The notes beneath the pieces are model-generated. The model was not told the DNA's origin, did not search any database, and saw nothing but the letters and a program-made list of their open reading frames with translations. The position numbers and the translations under genes were made by a program. DNA of 64,000 nt from Larimichthys crocea. Taxonomy: Eukaryota > Chordata > Actinopteri > Sciaenidae. Of this stretch, positions 33,271 to 44,831 are shown one piece after another. Position 1 is the first letter of the stretch. Each line of letters starts with the position of its first letter. The DNA lies in the NCBI RefSeq assembly GCF_000972845.2, contig NC_040018.1, positions 3,391,632 through 3,455,631 of the forward strand, given 5' to 3'.

Positions 33271-35464
33271 GTAAGAGTGATGTTTAGTAGTTGTTAGACC
33301 CTGTGGTGCTGCTGGTGGTGTAGTAGTAGTATTGGTGGTGGTGGTGGTGGTGGGCTGCCCCACAGTTTGGAAGAGGGGGCTCCAGGCTGGAAGCAACCAA
33401 TGAATCAGGAAACTTGTCCACAGTTTGCTGCAAGATGGGTTTCAGTTTAAGGTGTGTGCATGGGGCTCAGTCGGTGCTTTTATTGAATGAATAGGCACAA
33501 TCAGAGGTGTGTGTGTTTGTTTGTTTGTGTTTAGTGTGTGTGTGTGAAAACTTGTGAAAAGTTTGACATTGCAGCTACACACATCACATATTATCCGTTT
33601 TCAGCCACAGCCTCATGAAAATAATGAATCTTAATTGGATTCGCCTAATTAAATTAATTTATTTGCCACGTTAAGTTGCTTTAACATGATGCTTTAACAT
33701 AATCAGATCTAATTTAATGTTTATATATATATAGTCTTTGGATAGGTTGATGCACATTAAAATCAAAGCACACGTAGCATAGGATGATGCAGCATAAATG
33801 AAATCAATGACAGTCACAACTAGCACACATACATCTGCTTTGCAAAGGAGCTTGTGTTGCTTTTTGAGTCTTTGAGCTACAGCAGGGTGGGGTAAAAAAA
33901 AATGTTGTGTACATGTATTATTTAGTGGAGGTCAGACAGCGCAGCTTATAATGCAGCAGAGGCAATAAAGAGTGCAAAGCAGCTGTAATCGTGCAAGGGG
34001 AGGTCTAATGGGGTGAAGAAGATGCTGAATCATGGGTGTACGACTCGGTCCGTCAGGGGACTTTATAGGCCACATCCCGGCTGCAAACTCACAACACCGG
34101 ACATCATTCCGTGCAAGATGCCTTTGTATTTTGTCGCTTTAGTACTCCTGTGTTTGTGCTGCTTAGTTGTGAGGTTATAGCTACAGTACCTTGATGTGCT
34201 TGCTAATTATCTGTCTGAGCTTTTATGCTTTTATTACTACAGGAGAGTAATGGCAGGTACATGAAGGTTAAAAGAGACGGGGACCAATATGCATCAAAGG
34301 TACCCCCATGATAGGACTTCTTTGATTATTACAGCATATATTATGATGCTTTTCATTCAGTAAAATTTAATTTGTCTTTTCTTTTTTTTTTTTTACATCA
34401 GTATCCTTGTATCCTTTCACACCTGCAGAAAGTTAACTAAAATTACATTAATTCAAGTAGCAGTAAGCTTCCACCCCAGAGAGCCCGTCCAGCCTTTCAG
34501 ATCAGCACAGGTGATGAGAGTAAAGTGGGCCTGTCCTGCAGGAATGTGAGGTCTGAGAAGACACAGCTGCTGGTAGCATGAGAGACAACCCAGGCTGAGA
34601 CTCCAGCAACTGGTCCCTGTCGACATCTGACACCCCGCAGGCCCCCACTGTCTGCTATTTCTAAAAAGATGAGGGCCTCGGTTTGCATCACGTCGGAGCT
34701 GTGCCTGTGTTCAGCGATATCACCGACACCGACATGAAAGACTCGAGCTGTGGTTTTGAAAGGTTGAGGACTCAATTTGAGGGAGCGTTTGCAGGAGCGT
34801 ATCACTGTCTTATTCTATTTTAAATACTTGGTAGAGATTGATGAGATGCATTCAAAGCTCAGTTCATATTCACAGATACACGACGAGGGATTCAGTCTGT
34901 GTTCTCTCAGTGAAACAGTGAATGACTTGAGGTGATGTCACCTTGTATATCTTGTCCTGTCAGCCAGTCAGACGTCGGGTGTGGCCTCAAGTTTGGCTAG
35001 TTTTGTTCGTTGCGCCCAAGATACAACTTCCAATGTTTGTAACATTGAAACTCCTTGGCTCAGATTTTGTAAGATCGCCATAGGTTGTTTTAGTTTTTGT
35101 CCTTGAAGAAAGAGAGATTGATTTTAAAGATGGGGAGTTAAACTGAATACAATCCTTGGCTTCAAATTCTGTTTGTCACACATACTGCTGCATATTTTGG
35201 ACCAGATGAGGCATCATGATAGCAGAAAGAGCAACCACTAGCCTGCAATTTTAAACCGTGCTGTCATAAAATATACATCAGCAGTAAAAAAAACAACTGT
35301 CTTTATATATAACCTAATGTTCTCTTTGTGTTGTTGCTGCTGGGGTGCCTACAGCGTTATTTCTTGATTCTACATAATCACAACACAAGATTTAATTAAG
35401 TTTATCCTCATGGTGGGATGTTCAGGTTGAACACAATGCTACCATCAGCTGCTATTTGTACTGT
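33271..35464 (+). other. myo9a: myo9a intron 1, first part
   Basis: GGT/GTGG-rich just after the donor (33320-33350), a short GT patch near 33507-33545, and otherwise AT-rich. No recognised repeat or gene. Intron 1 as a whole (33271-58224) is about 25 kb. Confidence 0.5.
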
Positions 35465-35885
35465 TTCAGCCACTGACAGTAGAAAGCAGGGGTGTCCAAA
35501 CTGTTCCACAAAGGGCCGGTGTGGCTGCAGGTTTTCCTTCCAACCAAACAGCAGCACACCAGACTTGACTCATTTAATCAACTGATCTCAGTCTTCAGAG
35601 AGTTGATTGGTCAAACTGTGGAACAGTCTGGACACCCCTGGTATAAAGAATAGACAGCGTATGCGTAATATTTCTGAAGAGCTGTTTTGAAGCTCAAAAT
35701 TTGTGGCCATGTTGGTAGTCTGAATGGTGCCTGGGTGCTCAAACAAGCCATCTGTAGCGGCACGTACTTGTTAATGTTTATTTCTGCTGTGAAGTTGGAC
35801 ATTTTAACATGGGGGCTTATGGAGAGTGACTCGTTCTGTAGCCAGCCTCAAGTGGACGTTTGAGGAACTGCAGAGATTTTTGCTT
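35465..35885 (+). repeat. Interspersed repeat family Q, copy B, split by a hAT-like element
   Basis: The head 'cactgacagta' is separated from 'tataaagaatagacagcgta' by the miniature element at 35487-35640. The rest runs through 'gttttgaagctcaaaatttg' and 'gctgtgaagttggacatttt' as in copies A and C. Confidence 0.75.
35487..35640. mobile_element. hAT-like miniature element
   Basis: 154 bases with 21-base ends: caggggtgtccaaactgttcc at the left and the reverse complement of caggggtgtccagactgttcc at the right, differing at one base. It is flanked by gtagaaag and gtataaag, an 8-bp target duplication with one change, as expected of hAT elements. No coding capacity. Confidence 0.85.
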
Positions 35886-37700
35886 GGTTTTAACTAAAAA
35901 GAAACTATTGTAAACACATTTATTTTTGCCTCTTTCCATGCTTAAAGTTCACCTCCCTCATGCAGAGGCACTGTAACTGTGATGTTCAACCCTTTTGCTA
36001 AATTGCTGCCTTTGGAGGAAGTCGACAACAGTTACCAGGTCACTGTGTCCCTGAAATCATTTCATTGTTCTTTAAAAACATAAATACAGTGTTTGAAAAG
36101 TGCAGTGGCTCTTCAAACATGCTGTTTTGTCCTCTACATAATTGAGGTAACAACTGTCTGTGCTGCTGTGACTAGTGCTTTGCTCCTGTGAGTGCAGTCT
36201 CTAAAATCTAAAAAAGGGAATGACCTCCCATCATCATCATCATCATCATCATCATCAGCCCCCCTGTGGTGTTACCTGCTGAACAGGATGGCAGCTTGCG
36301 TTTAGAGGGGTAGAACGAGTCACGTGCAGCAGGCTCACATGATCGGGACGTCCTGAAAAGTGTTGTGGCCACATGATGGGATTGTATGGTGTAAGTGATT
36401 GGCATGCACATGAAGTCATTAAAGAGGAACCTGCTTGTGTTGCACTGAACAAAGCTCCCCTTTCTTTAGTAGGCCATTATATGAGCAAGGCTTTGGCCTC
36501 AAAAGGCTCAGCTTCCCCAGCGTTTTGCATTTCCCCTCATTAACTCACTGGTGCTAACAGTAGCAGGAGCGAGATGGAGAGAAGAAAGTACATTGTGTCG
36601 TTTGGTGCAATTTTGTTTATGTGAAACGAGGTTAACTTGTTCTTTTTAATTAATCCCTTTTCAAATGGAGGGAAATGGAGTCAACAAGCAAGACTGATCT
36701 GACTGAAAGCTCTGTTTGTATCCCCTTAAATTAAATGCTGTCCTCCAGGGTTTTGTTTTGGACAGAGGACCGAGTGTTCAGCATCTCTTTTTGTTGAGAA
36801 ACCCCCATGGTTATTTAGTGAAATCACAGAGAAGTTGAAGGTTTTACAAAGAAAGCAGTTTAATTTTCCCTTTCTGCTGTATAGTTTTTATAAATCAGCT
36901 CTGAATAATTATGTGATTCCATGATTTGAAAGGACGGTGTTAATTAAATGGATACGGATGCCCGCTGACATCCCAATTTGTCTTTTGGTTTAAGGAAATG
37001 GATGGTTAGTGGCTTGGATGGATCATGTGGAAACTGCTAATTAGTGTAGGAGGAATGTTTCAGATTTTTAACGAATGTGGAAATACCACAGTGCACTCAT
37101 AAAAATCCTGTTTTCAAAGGTGCAGAGGAAAATCTATGCATGATAACATGCATGTTAAGTAACCTTATTACTGCATGCTTCTGACAGCAGAGCGCTGGAA
37201 ACTAAAGTAGTGATTGGCTGAAATTTTTGTGTGTGTTGTGACAAAAGCTACTGGCCCCCTGCAGCCTTATAGTACAGACAGGACAGGGCCGATGGTTAAT
37301 CCTCAGGTATGTGCTGTTGTGTAATGGTACACAATACTGTCCCTTTGCAGTGCTGCCATGAAACCACTTTAACCGTCAGTGAAAGGTGCCTTCATACAGC
37401 TGCCCTGGTCTGTCACAGGCAGCATCAGGAAATATTTGTAAAATAAAATATTAATTTGAATATTTAACCAACAAGTGCACCCACTCAATATAATCTCAAA
37501 CCCTTCAGCAAATTATGTGACTTTTATTTGTGGGCTACAGGCTAGTATTAAGAGACGTATAAACTTTATTAACAATGGCATTATGTGCAAACATTGAGGC
37601 AAACATGTTTTAAAATAGAGCACTGAAATACTGAGCACATAACAGACAACAAATTGAATTGAAATAAATAAAAAACTAAAGTTATTGGAGGTCTTTCAAC
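35886..37700 (+). other. myo9a: myo9a intron 1, second part
   Basis: An (ATC)n run at about 36229-36256 is the only simple repeat. I recognise no gene or transposon. Confidence 0.5.
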
Positions 37701-37829
37701 AAGTTTGAGGTCCATTGCCAGTTGTAACGGCTAAATTCCACCATGCATGTATGCAACACGTTCCATGTGCGCAGTGGCCATTGAAGGTAATTGTGGCCGT
37801 TCAGGCTCGAGCTGACGAGATGTCAGACA

Positions 37830-38070
37830 CAGAAACAGCATAAAGTATCCGGTTGATTTTCAAAGTAATCATAAAAACAGCTAAAAGGGAAACAATTCAA
37901 CTACATAACATATTTATATATATATGAGAAGCATATTTTTAAGCACATAAACCAGGAAAAAGTACCGAATTTGAGTTAACAGTCTTGCTTCTGAAACGCT
38001 CCTTGTGGGGTTTGAAGTCGTGTGGAGAACGTGTCTTGACCATGACGAGACGGAGACGTAAAGATCTTAT
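37830..38070. repeat. Diverged interspersed repeat shared with 61480-61720
   Basis: 'gggaaacaattcaac' and 'agcacataaaccaggaaaaa' recur at 61587-61650 as 'gggaaacaatttaac' and 'agcacataaaccaagaagaa'. Downstream 'cagtcttgcttctgaaacgc' is familiar from fish repeats. The family is not named. Confidence 0.4.
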
Positions 38071-38227
38071 TGTATTTTTTTTTTTCTTTCGTAAAGTTCC
38101 AAAAAGGTTAACGGATGATTGAGTTTAGAGTTGTTCTGAGAAAACTCGTTTTAAGAATGAAAGTGTTTCACAGAAGAAGTTAATGAAAAAGTTCGACATC
38201 TTTATCACCTAAAAAATTTTTTAATTT

Positions 38228-38420
38228 GGGGCGGTCGGTAGCGTAATGGGTTAAGCGGCCGCCCCATGTGTGGAGGCTACAGTCCTCGCTGCAGCTGGCC
38301 CCGGTTTGAATCCCGCATCGGACGACCATTTACTGCGTGTCACTCCCCCTCTCTCTGCCCCCTGCTTCCTGTCTATCTTCAGCTGTCCTATCATTAAAGG
38401 CATAAAAGGCCAAAAAAATA
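38228..38420 (+). mobile_element. tRNA-derived SINE, copy 2
   Basis: Starts ggggcggtcggtagcgtaat, with A-box-like 'taatgggttaagcgg' and B-box 'ggtttgaatcc', then 'tttactgcgtgtcactcccc' and tail 'aaaggcataaaaggccaaaa', followed by an A/TA-rich run. It is nearly the same sequence as 18625-18817. No clear target duplication is seen. Confidence 0.9.
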
Positions 38421-41000
38421 ATCTGAAAAAAAAAAAAATATATATATATATAAATAAATAAATACATTTCCTAAATTCTTTAGTTTCTAACCAATCATGT
38501 GAAAGTCTTGGTGTGATGTGCAGAAGAAGAATAACTGTTGGTGTGGGACTGAAGGCTGAGGCATGCCTTCAAAGTTTGTTTTTATGGCACTGACAGCTAT
38601 ATGAAGATCTAAATTGTGCGTAAGGGCTCAGATATTCTTCTTCATCCAGAATGAAAGTAAGTTTCGAGTTGGGTCTCTATGCTGCCGCTGTTATCTGTGA
38701 GGAATTCAGTCAGTTTACAGTAGTCTGTGCTCTGTCAGAATGAGGCGAGAGGGGAGGAAGAGCAGAGATAGTTGCGACTAACTGACAACAAGCAGGCTGT
38801 GATAAGGTGGATTTCACATACAGCACTGAGACGTGCTCACCAATAGCTGGAATACTTCTCTTGTCTTATCTATGCTGTTATCAGAGTAGTAAATGAGCAG
38901 ATGATATAGGCTACTTTTGAGATTATTCTAGTCCAACCATTAAATGTGGAATTATGATTAGGAGCTTCTTTAAGTGTGGCAGAATAAAATCTTTTCGTTG
39001 TAAGTCATTCGGAGATGTTGTTCTCTGGCAGTGACCTTCTGTCAATCGTCGGTGAATAACATTTATATCTGTTTGTTGTAGAGGCTAAATTGGTCAAATT
39101 AATGTCAATAATTTGTTTTCGAGCTGTTAAATTACTCTTTGATTGAACTGATTTTGCTGTTGAGGTTTTCGATCTCTTTTTGTCCGTTTACTAGATTTGA
39201 AATCAGTTAGGGTTAGTTAACTTTTTGGCCGACGAACAAGTGATATGTTTTTATAAAGACTTTAAATGTTTCAAACTTTGTTTATTGAGTTTTCAAACAT
39301 ATTATTGGCAGTTATAAAATTAGTTATTATTAATTATTACATAACCAAGAGCAAAAAAGACAATCGACAAGACATGCGTGGAAATAAATGACTAAATAAA
39401 ATAATTAAAAAGTAAACGTAATGAAAAAAACAAACAGAGTTGGTCACATCTGAGTGTGTATGCACATGAATTATGTAGAAATTAGTACATAACAGTAAAG
39501 AAAGAAAACTATATATTTTTGTTAAAGCAAATTAGACGTGGTCTAAGAGTTTGTCAAACCTGGAAATTAGGAAAAGTCAGTTTTTTTTTTGTTGTTTTTT
39601 TTTGTTTTCCCAAAAGTAACAGTTTATCCCATCAGTATGCACCTGATTTTGTCCCTATTGGCAATTAATTAGTCTTTTTATGATTTGACATTGCATTACT
39701 GAATATAGCAGTGATTGTAGATGATAGAGAGGTAATTTGTGAATATGTATTGAAGATTTCCAACTAAAAATCATGCAAAGAAGGTCACGCCCAAAGCATA
39801 TGGAAATAGGCAGCTGGATACTGATGACATTTGTCACAGACAGGATCGATGTCCTCATATATTTTAGAAAATCTGACCCATAAAGAATTACTAAACATTA
39901 CTCCAGCCCCTCTTCAAAAAAGGCGAACTATCCCTTTAAGAGATGAAGAGAGGCATTTTGAACATTTTCTGTCAGGACTCCCTTGAAAAAGAGATTTTTA
40001 ATCTCAGTGGGACCTTTCCTGGTTAAATAAAGGTTTAATAATAAAAAATTATTTTGCAATTTTCTCATGAAGACTTTTGTACTGGAGCACCCCATGACCA
40101 TCTGTATAGTCACTTTTTGTGCTAACAAATCAGGGGATTGTTAGGCGATACATGGTCTATTAGAAGAAATTGAGGTGTTTTTCTGATGGTAGGAGTACTT
40201 TGAAGGTGCATAAATGTAATAATTCTCTCTCAGTCTCGACAAAATTAGGCTTTATGGTCTTAAAGGAAGCATTGTTTGACCATTAAAACATCATGAAAGA
40301 ATTCCGCTTGCTCTTCTGAACTCTGCGGAGTCTTGTTGTGTTCAGTTTAATGTCCCCACGACCTGAATTAATCCTCATTACCCACTGATGCATTTTAGAG
40401 TGGGGCATTCACTCCAGTGACTTAGTAGTCAGGTTGAACGATTACGGCCAGACACCCTGGAGACGATTAGAGGGTCCTTATTGTCTCCACAAAGTCCGAG
40501 TCCTTCACTCCAGCCTGAAAGAGTCCCACTTAACAGTGAAGCTGTCTCAACTTAACAAATATTTTTGCTCTACATGTCATGCTGGCTGAGCTAAGCTGCA
40601 CTACAGAGCAGGTGAGCTATGAGAGTCAACTCCAAATGCCAACTCTAATGAGTTTTTCCTCAAGTTTGAGGTTTTGGAGATGGAGTGTCCAAGCCGGTGT
40701 AAGCTTAATAAGGGTTCAAATGGAGGGTTAGACTGTTCTGACCTTCTCAACTGAAAGAATGAAGTATTGTTCTGAGTGAGCGAACTAAGCAGTTTTGTTC
40801 TTGAGGCTGATTATCAATGGTTGCATGGCCTCTTTTGGTTAAATAAGTGTATTTAAAATGTGAATATGGACATTGTCAGTTCATTTAAAACGTCAGGTAC
40901 CTTAGAGCACTGGTTAAAGTACCATTGATGGTACGCAAGCTCCCTAGAGTGTTACGTAAAGGAATCTCTGAAATGAAACACTTTATATAATCAATACTAC
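38421..41000 (+). other. myo9a: myo9a intron 1, third part
   Basis: AT-rich, poly-T runs near 39580-39605. No gene or named repeat is recognised. Confidence 0.5.
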
Positions 41001-41185
41001 AACTCTGGTTCTTGAACCGGTTCAGGACTCAACAAGAGTAAACCTTCCTTCTGCATGAATTCTGTAGCTTGATAGGAGTTGGCCTACTATATTTTAACGT
41101 CTGTTATACTGGTGGTATTTGGAGAGATGAATATATCCTGATGTGGTACACGGTGTAAAAAGTTTGAGAAACGCTGCTTTAGAGG
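41000..41185. repeat. Diverged repeat related to 56580-56760
   Basis: 'ctctggttcttgaaccggtt' and 'gtttgagaaacgctgcttta' correspond to 'ctctggttctggcaccagtt' and 'gtttgagaaacactgattta' in the other copy. Confidence 0.4.
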
Positions 41186-42640
41186 GTTGAGGGAAATCTA
41201 CAAAGCTAGTAATCAAACAGTTATCGATTAGTCATAATTGTGGCATGGAGATCTGTTGGTTTTCTTTGTTTTATGTTATCGTAAATGGACTATATTTGGG
41301 TTTTTGATTGTTATATTGACAAAGCAACTGTGAACTTTGCAAAATTGTGATGTTTTTTAATCTATTTTTGAACCATCAATCAATTTTTTAGCAACCCCTG
41401 CATCTACCTTGGAATTCCTGGGTCCACCTTTTTGTTTGATATACTCATTCTTGCAGATAATTAGTCAAATGTCACCGGCAATGTTGCTAGAGTTTGGCAG
41501 CAGAACGTTTTAAGCAGCCTAAAATGATATAAAGGGATATCAATGTTTGTTTCCTCAGCAGACCAGAATGCAACGTGAAGACATCAGCGGTTGTTCTTTC
41601 TTGTCTACAAAACCTTTGGTCCTTGTTTTCTTTTGCTATTGTCAATGCTGTCTGCACAAACACATGAAACCTGACTCAATAAAACAAGACCATGCATGTT
41701 GTCTGGAGCTGTCAGAGAGAATTGTGGGAAATGAAGGAAGTCTCAAGTCGTGACAGGGAAGTCGATACAACCAAAGTTCAGTGCGTCCTCACAGAACAGC
41801 CCAGACAACCCATGAAGATGACTGATTTAATGATGGAAAGTGAAAGGCTATCTGAGGATGGAATTTTCCTCTAACCTAGAAAGTCTTATTTATTTCTTGT
41901 CTGACCACAGTTTACCAAATGTTGCTCCACATCATCTCTCTGCGAGCTTTGGGTGTGCAGTAAATCACCAGGTCATAATAACATTTTATGCAGCCTCTCG
42001 CCAACATCTTCCATCATCTCCTCGAAGCCTGCGACCGAACTTACGTTATCATCACGCTTGCTGCAGCTCTTTCTGTCTCTCTGTCGTCTGTCGGCTCTGA
42101 CTGCACCACTAGGCTCAGATTTCAAAACGCCTGCGGTCTGCTGAACGCAGAAAGACAGCAGTCCCCCCTCCCCTCCTCGTCCTCTGAAGAAGACGGCGAG
42201 AGCCACTGTAAACGCTGCCCTGTAATTACAGGTCATGTTTTTTCCTAATACGCTAAACAGATGTGCTTAAAATTATGCTGAACATTCAAGAGACATGATG
42301 ACCTGTCATTACCATCAGCTGGTGAAGGCGTTCACTGCTTCTGTTGCATAAATATTATGGATTCTCGTGAAAAAGAGCAACATCATCGGATTTAATGGAC
42401 AGAAAGTGACATTTTCACCAAAAACAAACAAACATTATACTTAAAATGAACATAAAGTTACACTATAATAATGTATTTTAAAATAAAATGATGAGCTATA
42501 TATACAAGGGGCTTCCTTTTAAACTATTTCAAAATGTTTTTAAACAATTTATGCAGTGGAGCTTAGTTTAGCTTAGTTAATTAATTACACAGGATGCTGC
42601 ATTTTTTTCGTCTGATTGTAGCCTAAATGGACTTGGTTGT
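41186..42640 (+). other. myo9a: myo9a intron 1, fourth part
   Basis: Overlapping open frames at 41840-42248 lie on both strands but match no protein family I know and have no supporting splice pattern. They are treated as chance. Confidence 0.5.
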
Positions 42641-42790
42641 GGATACAGATGCAACAATGGCCTGATCAACAATCCCACCTAAGTTACATACCTGGGTGTC
42701 CTTCAGTGAGAACTGAAGAAGCCTCGTGGACGAGAGGTGAAACGTCTCCATGGATATGCAACTAAGCCTAACAACCCTTCTCGAATAAAG
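42641..42790. repeat. Probable fish interspersed repeat fragment
   Basis: 'actgaagaagcctcgtggac' followed by 'gagaggtgaaacgtctccat' is wording seen repeatedly in fish genomes. The element class is not certain. Confidence 0.4.
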
Positions 42791-44630
42791 TGTTATGTTT
42801 TATATATAAAAAGACACATTTTTTGAACTTGACAGGATCAGTCTGCCGACTGCAGCGTGTCACACCTGGATGTCAGATTTCATGTGGTGGGTTTGTTTAA
42901 CTTGTTGTTAAAGTTGAGTATGACAACATACTCAAACAAAAACCTGTCCATGGTTTTGGTATTGCACTGCCTAAATCTGATCTGTTGAATTATGACATTT
43001 TCCTTTGATCCCTCTGTGCCCACTCGTGTATGCCATGAGTCACAGTGAGGTCTTTTGAAATAGCTCTCGATGTAGGTGTCAAATGGCCTCGAGGAAGAAC
43101 TCTTCCCTCTGTATCGTTACGCAATGCTTCACAAAAGAAACAGTTGCCAGCTAATTGATTAAATTCGCTGCAGCTAATTGACCGTGAAGATGGTGAGACT
43201 ATGTACGAACCCTTAAAGTTAAAAACTCTTTATGTTTTTACGTCTTTTGTCTGCATGCTTGACCTGATCGCAGGTATCCGACATAGGAAACGGTGTTGAT
43301 CTCTTGATGCATATTAGAGGACGTCTGTGTTCATCACTGTGAGGCGGGAGGCATCTTGGCGCTGAGCTGTGCGAGTCATTACTGCTCATCTCCAATCAGC
43401 TATGAAACACGAGACGAGTTTGGAGTGTGTTTGTTACCCATCCTGTTTTGTGTATGTTCGCTGTGCCTATTCGTGTTTAGGTCTTACATTTTTGTTGTCT
43501 CTCTTGGTTGAATGTTTCTGGCTGCTCTGCAGTGCTGTCTTCCCCCAGGCCAGGGGCGTCTGAATGGGCCTGTTTGGCCCAACAAACTTCTTGAACTACT
43601 ACCTTTCTGAGGGGGAAATAGAGTGTGCATAATCTGGGTCAATGATACCTCCTAGTCCTCCTTGATTATACCTCACCAATTGTTGCCTACTGGACGTTTT
43701 GACCTGTTGGTTTATTGTTACTGAAGCTGATACAGATAATGATGTTTAAGTGACATCTTTGGCATTTCTGTGCTTTTATTTCTTGTTTTGTATCGACTTC
43801 TGATTCGATAGATCTGCAGTGAGATAATATCAGCTCTATTTTTTAGTGCTGTTTACTTAATAAGATAAGAGTTTTCTTCCTTTCATAGTCGTATCAGTCA
43901 GCAAATGCAACCTTCCTTTTTTTGCATACATGTGTCATGCAGTTGTTTCAATTGGCATTTAAGTGTGATCCTTTTTTTAGCTGTGGCTACGGGTGGTGAT
44001 AAAGTTCACACAGTTCAAATTCACTAAAGTTCAAAGGCCGCTCTACTGTTTGAATGTTTCTACTCCTCACACTGAAACTGTGCTGTAAAAAACACACACA
44101 CATCGTGAATTAATTAACTTTTTTTTTTTTTTTTTTAGAATATAAGTCAGCATACATTTCTGGATATGATTTCACAGAGAACTATTAAACTTTAACGCTT
44201 CATTGTGCCTTTTTAAAACAACAGCTGCTGATGATGTGCCTTCCATTCGTTGGCCTCTTTTTATTGCGGGGTGGTGTACTTTTCCTATTCCACCGGCCAA
44301 ATGCAGACCGTGCAGCGTCATATTGATATTTCCAGAGCTAGACTGGAGTCTGTAAGGAAAAACATTTTTCCACTCTCTAAAACAATAAAATGTAAATGTG
44401 AAGTCAGTTCAAGAACACAGGGCTTGTTTTAGACTCAACATTTTGCTTTCATATTCATACAATACACGGTACAACAATGTATCCACTCACAGTAGCTTAA
44501 TTAGGCCACAATTAAGTCAATTATAGTATAGTGAAAGGGAACACAGGGAGGTCTTCAATCAAACGGATATACTGAGAAACCTCCACACACAGTGCTCCAT
44601 GAAATGGCCTAAAAGTAAATTTCCCTTTTA
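42791..44630 (+). other. myo9a: myo9a intron 1, fifth part
   Basis: A poly-T run at 44120-44138. No gene or repeat is recognised. Confidence 0.5.
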
Positions 44631-44831
44631 AAGGTCCAGTGTGTAAGATTTAAAGAATATGGCAAAAACAGTGCATAACTATGTTTTCATCAGTGTATAA
44701 TCACCTGTTAATAACAATTATTATGTGTTTTTTTACTTAAGAATGAACCCTTTATATCTACAAATGCCTACATTCCATATCTGCCACATTCTGCCAATTG
44801 CTCCCCTTAAATCTTACACACTGGACTTTTA
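44631..44831. mobile_element. Miniature inverted-repeat element, family P, copy 2
   Basis: The left end ccagtgtgtaagatttaa is mirrored by ttaaatcttacacactgg at the right: 18 bases, perfect. It is about 200 bases long with no coding potential, a shorter internal deletion form than the copies at 1591 and 52050. Confidence 0.85.

Noticed and set aside
36225..36260. Regular ATC spacing, considered as an array
   Set aside because: It is a plain trinucleotide microsatellite; there are no spacers, so not a CRISPR-type array.
41840..42248. Overlapping open frames on both strands, 86-87 codons each
   Set aside because: Ordinary chance frames in a Ser/Leu-rich composition; no family resemblance and no splice support.
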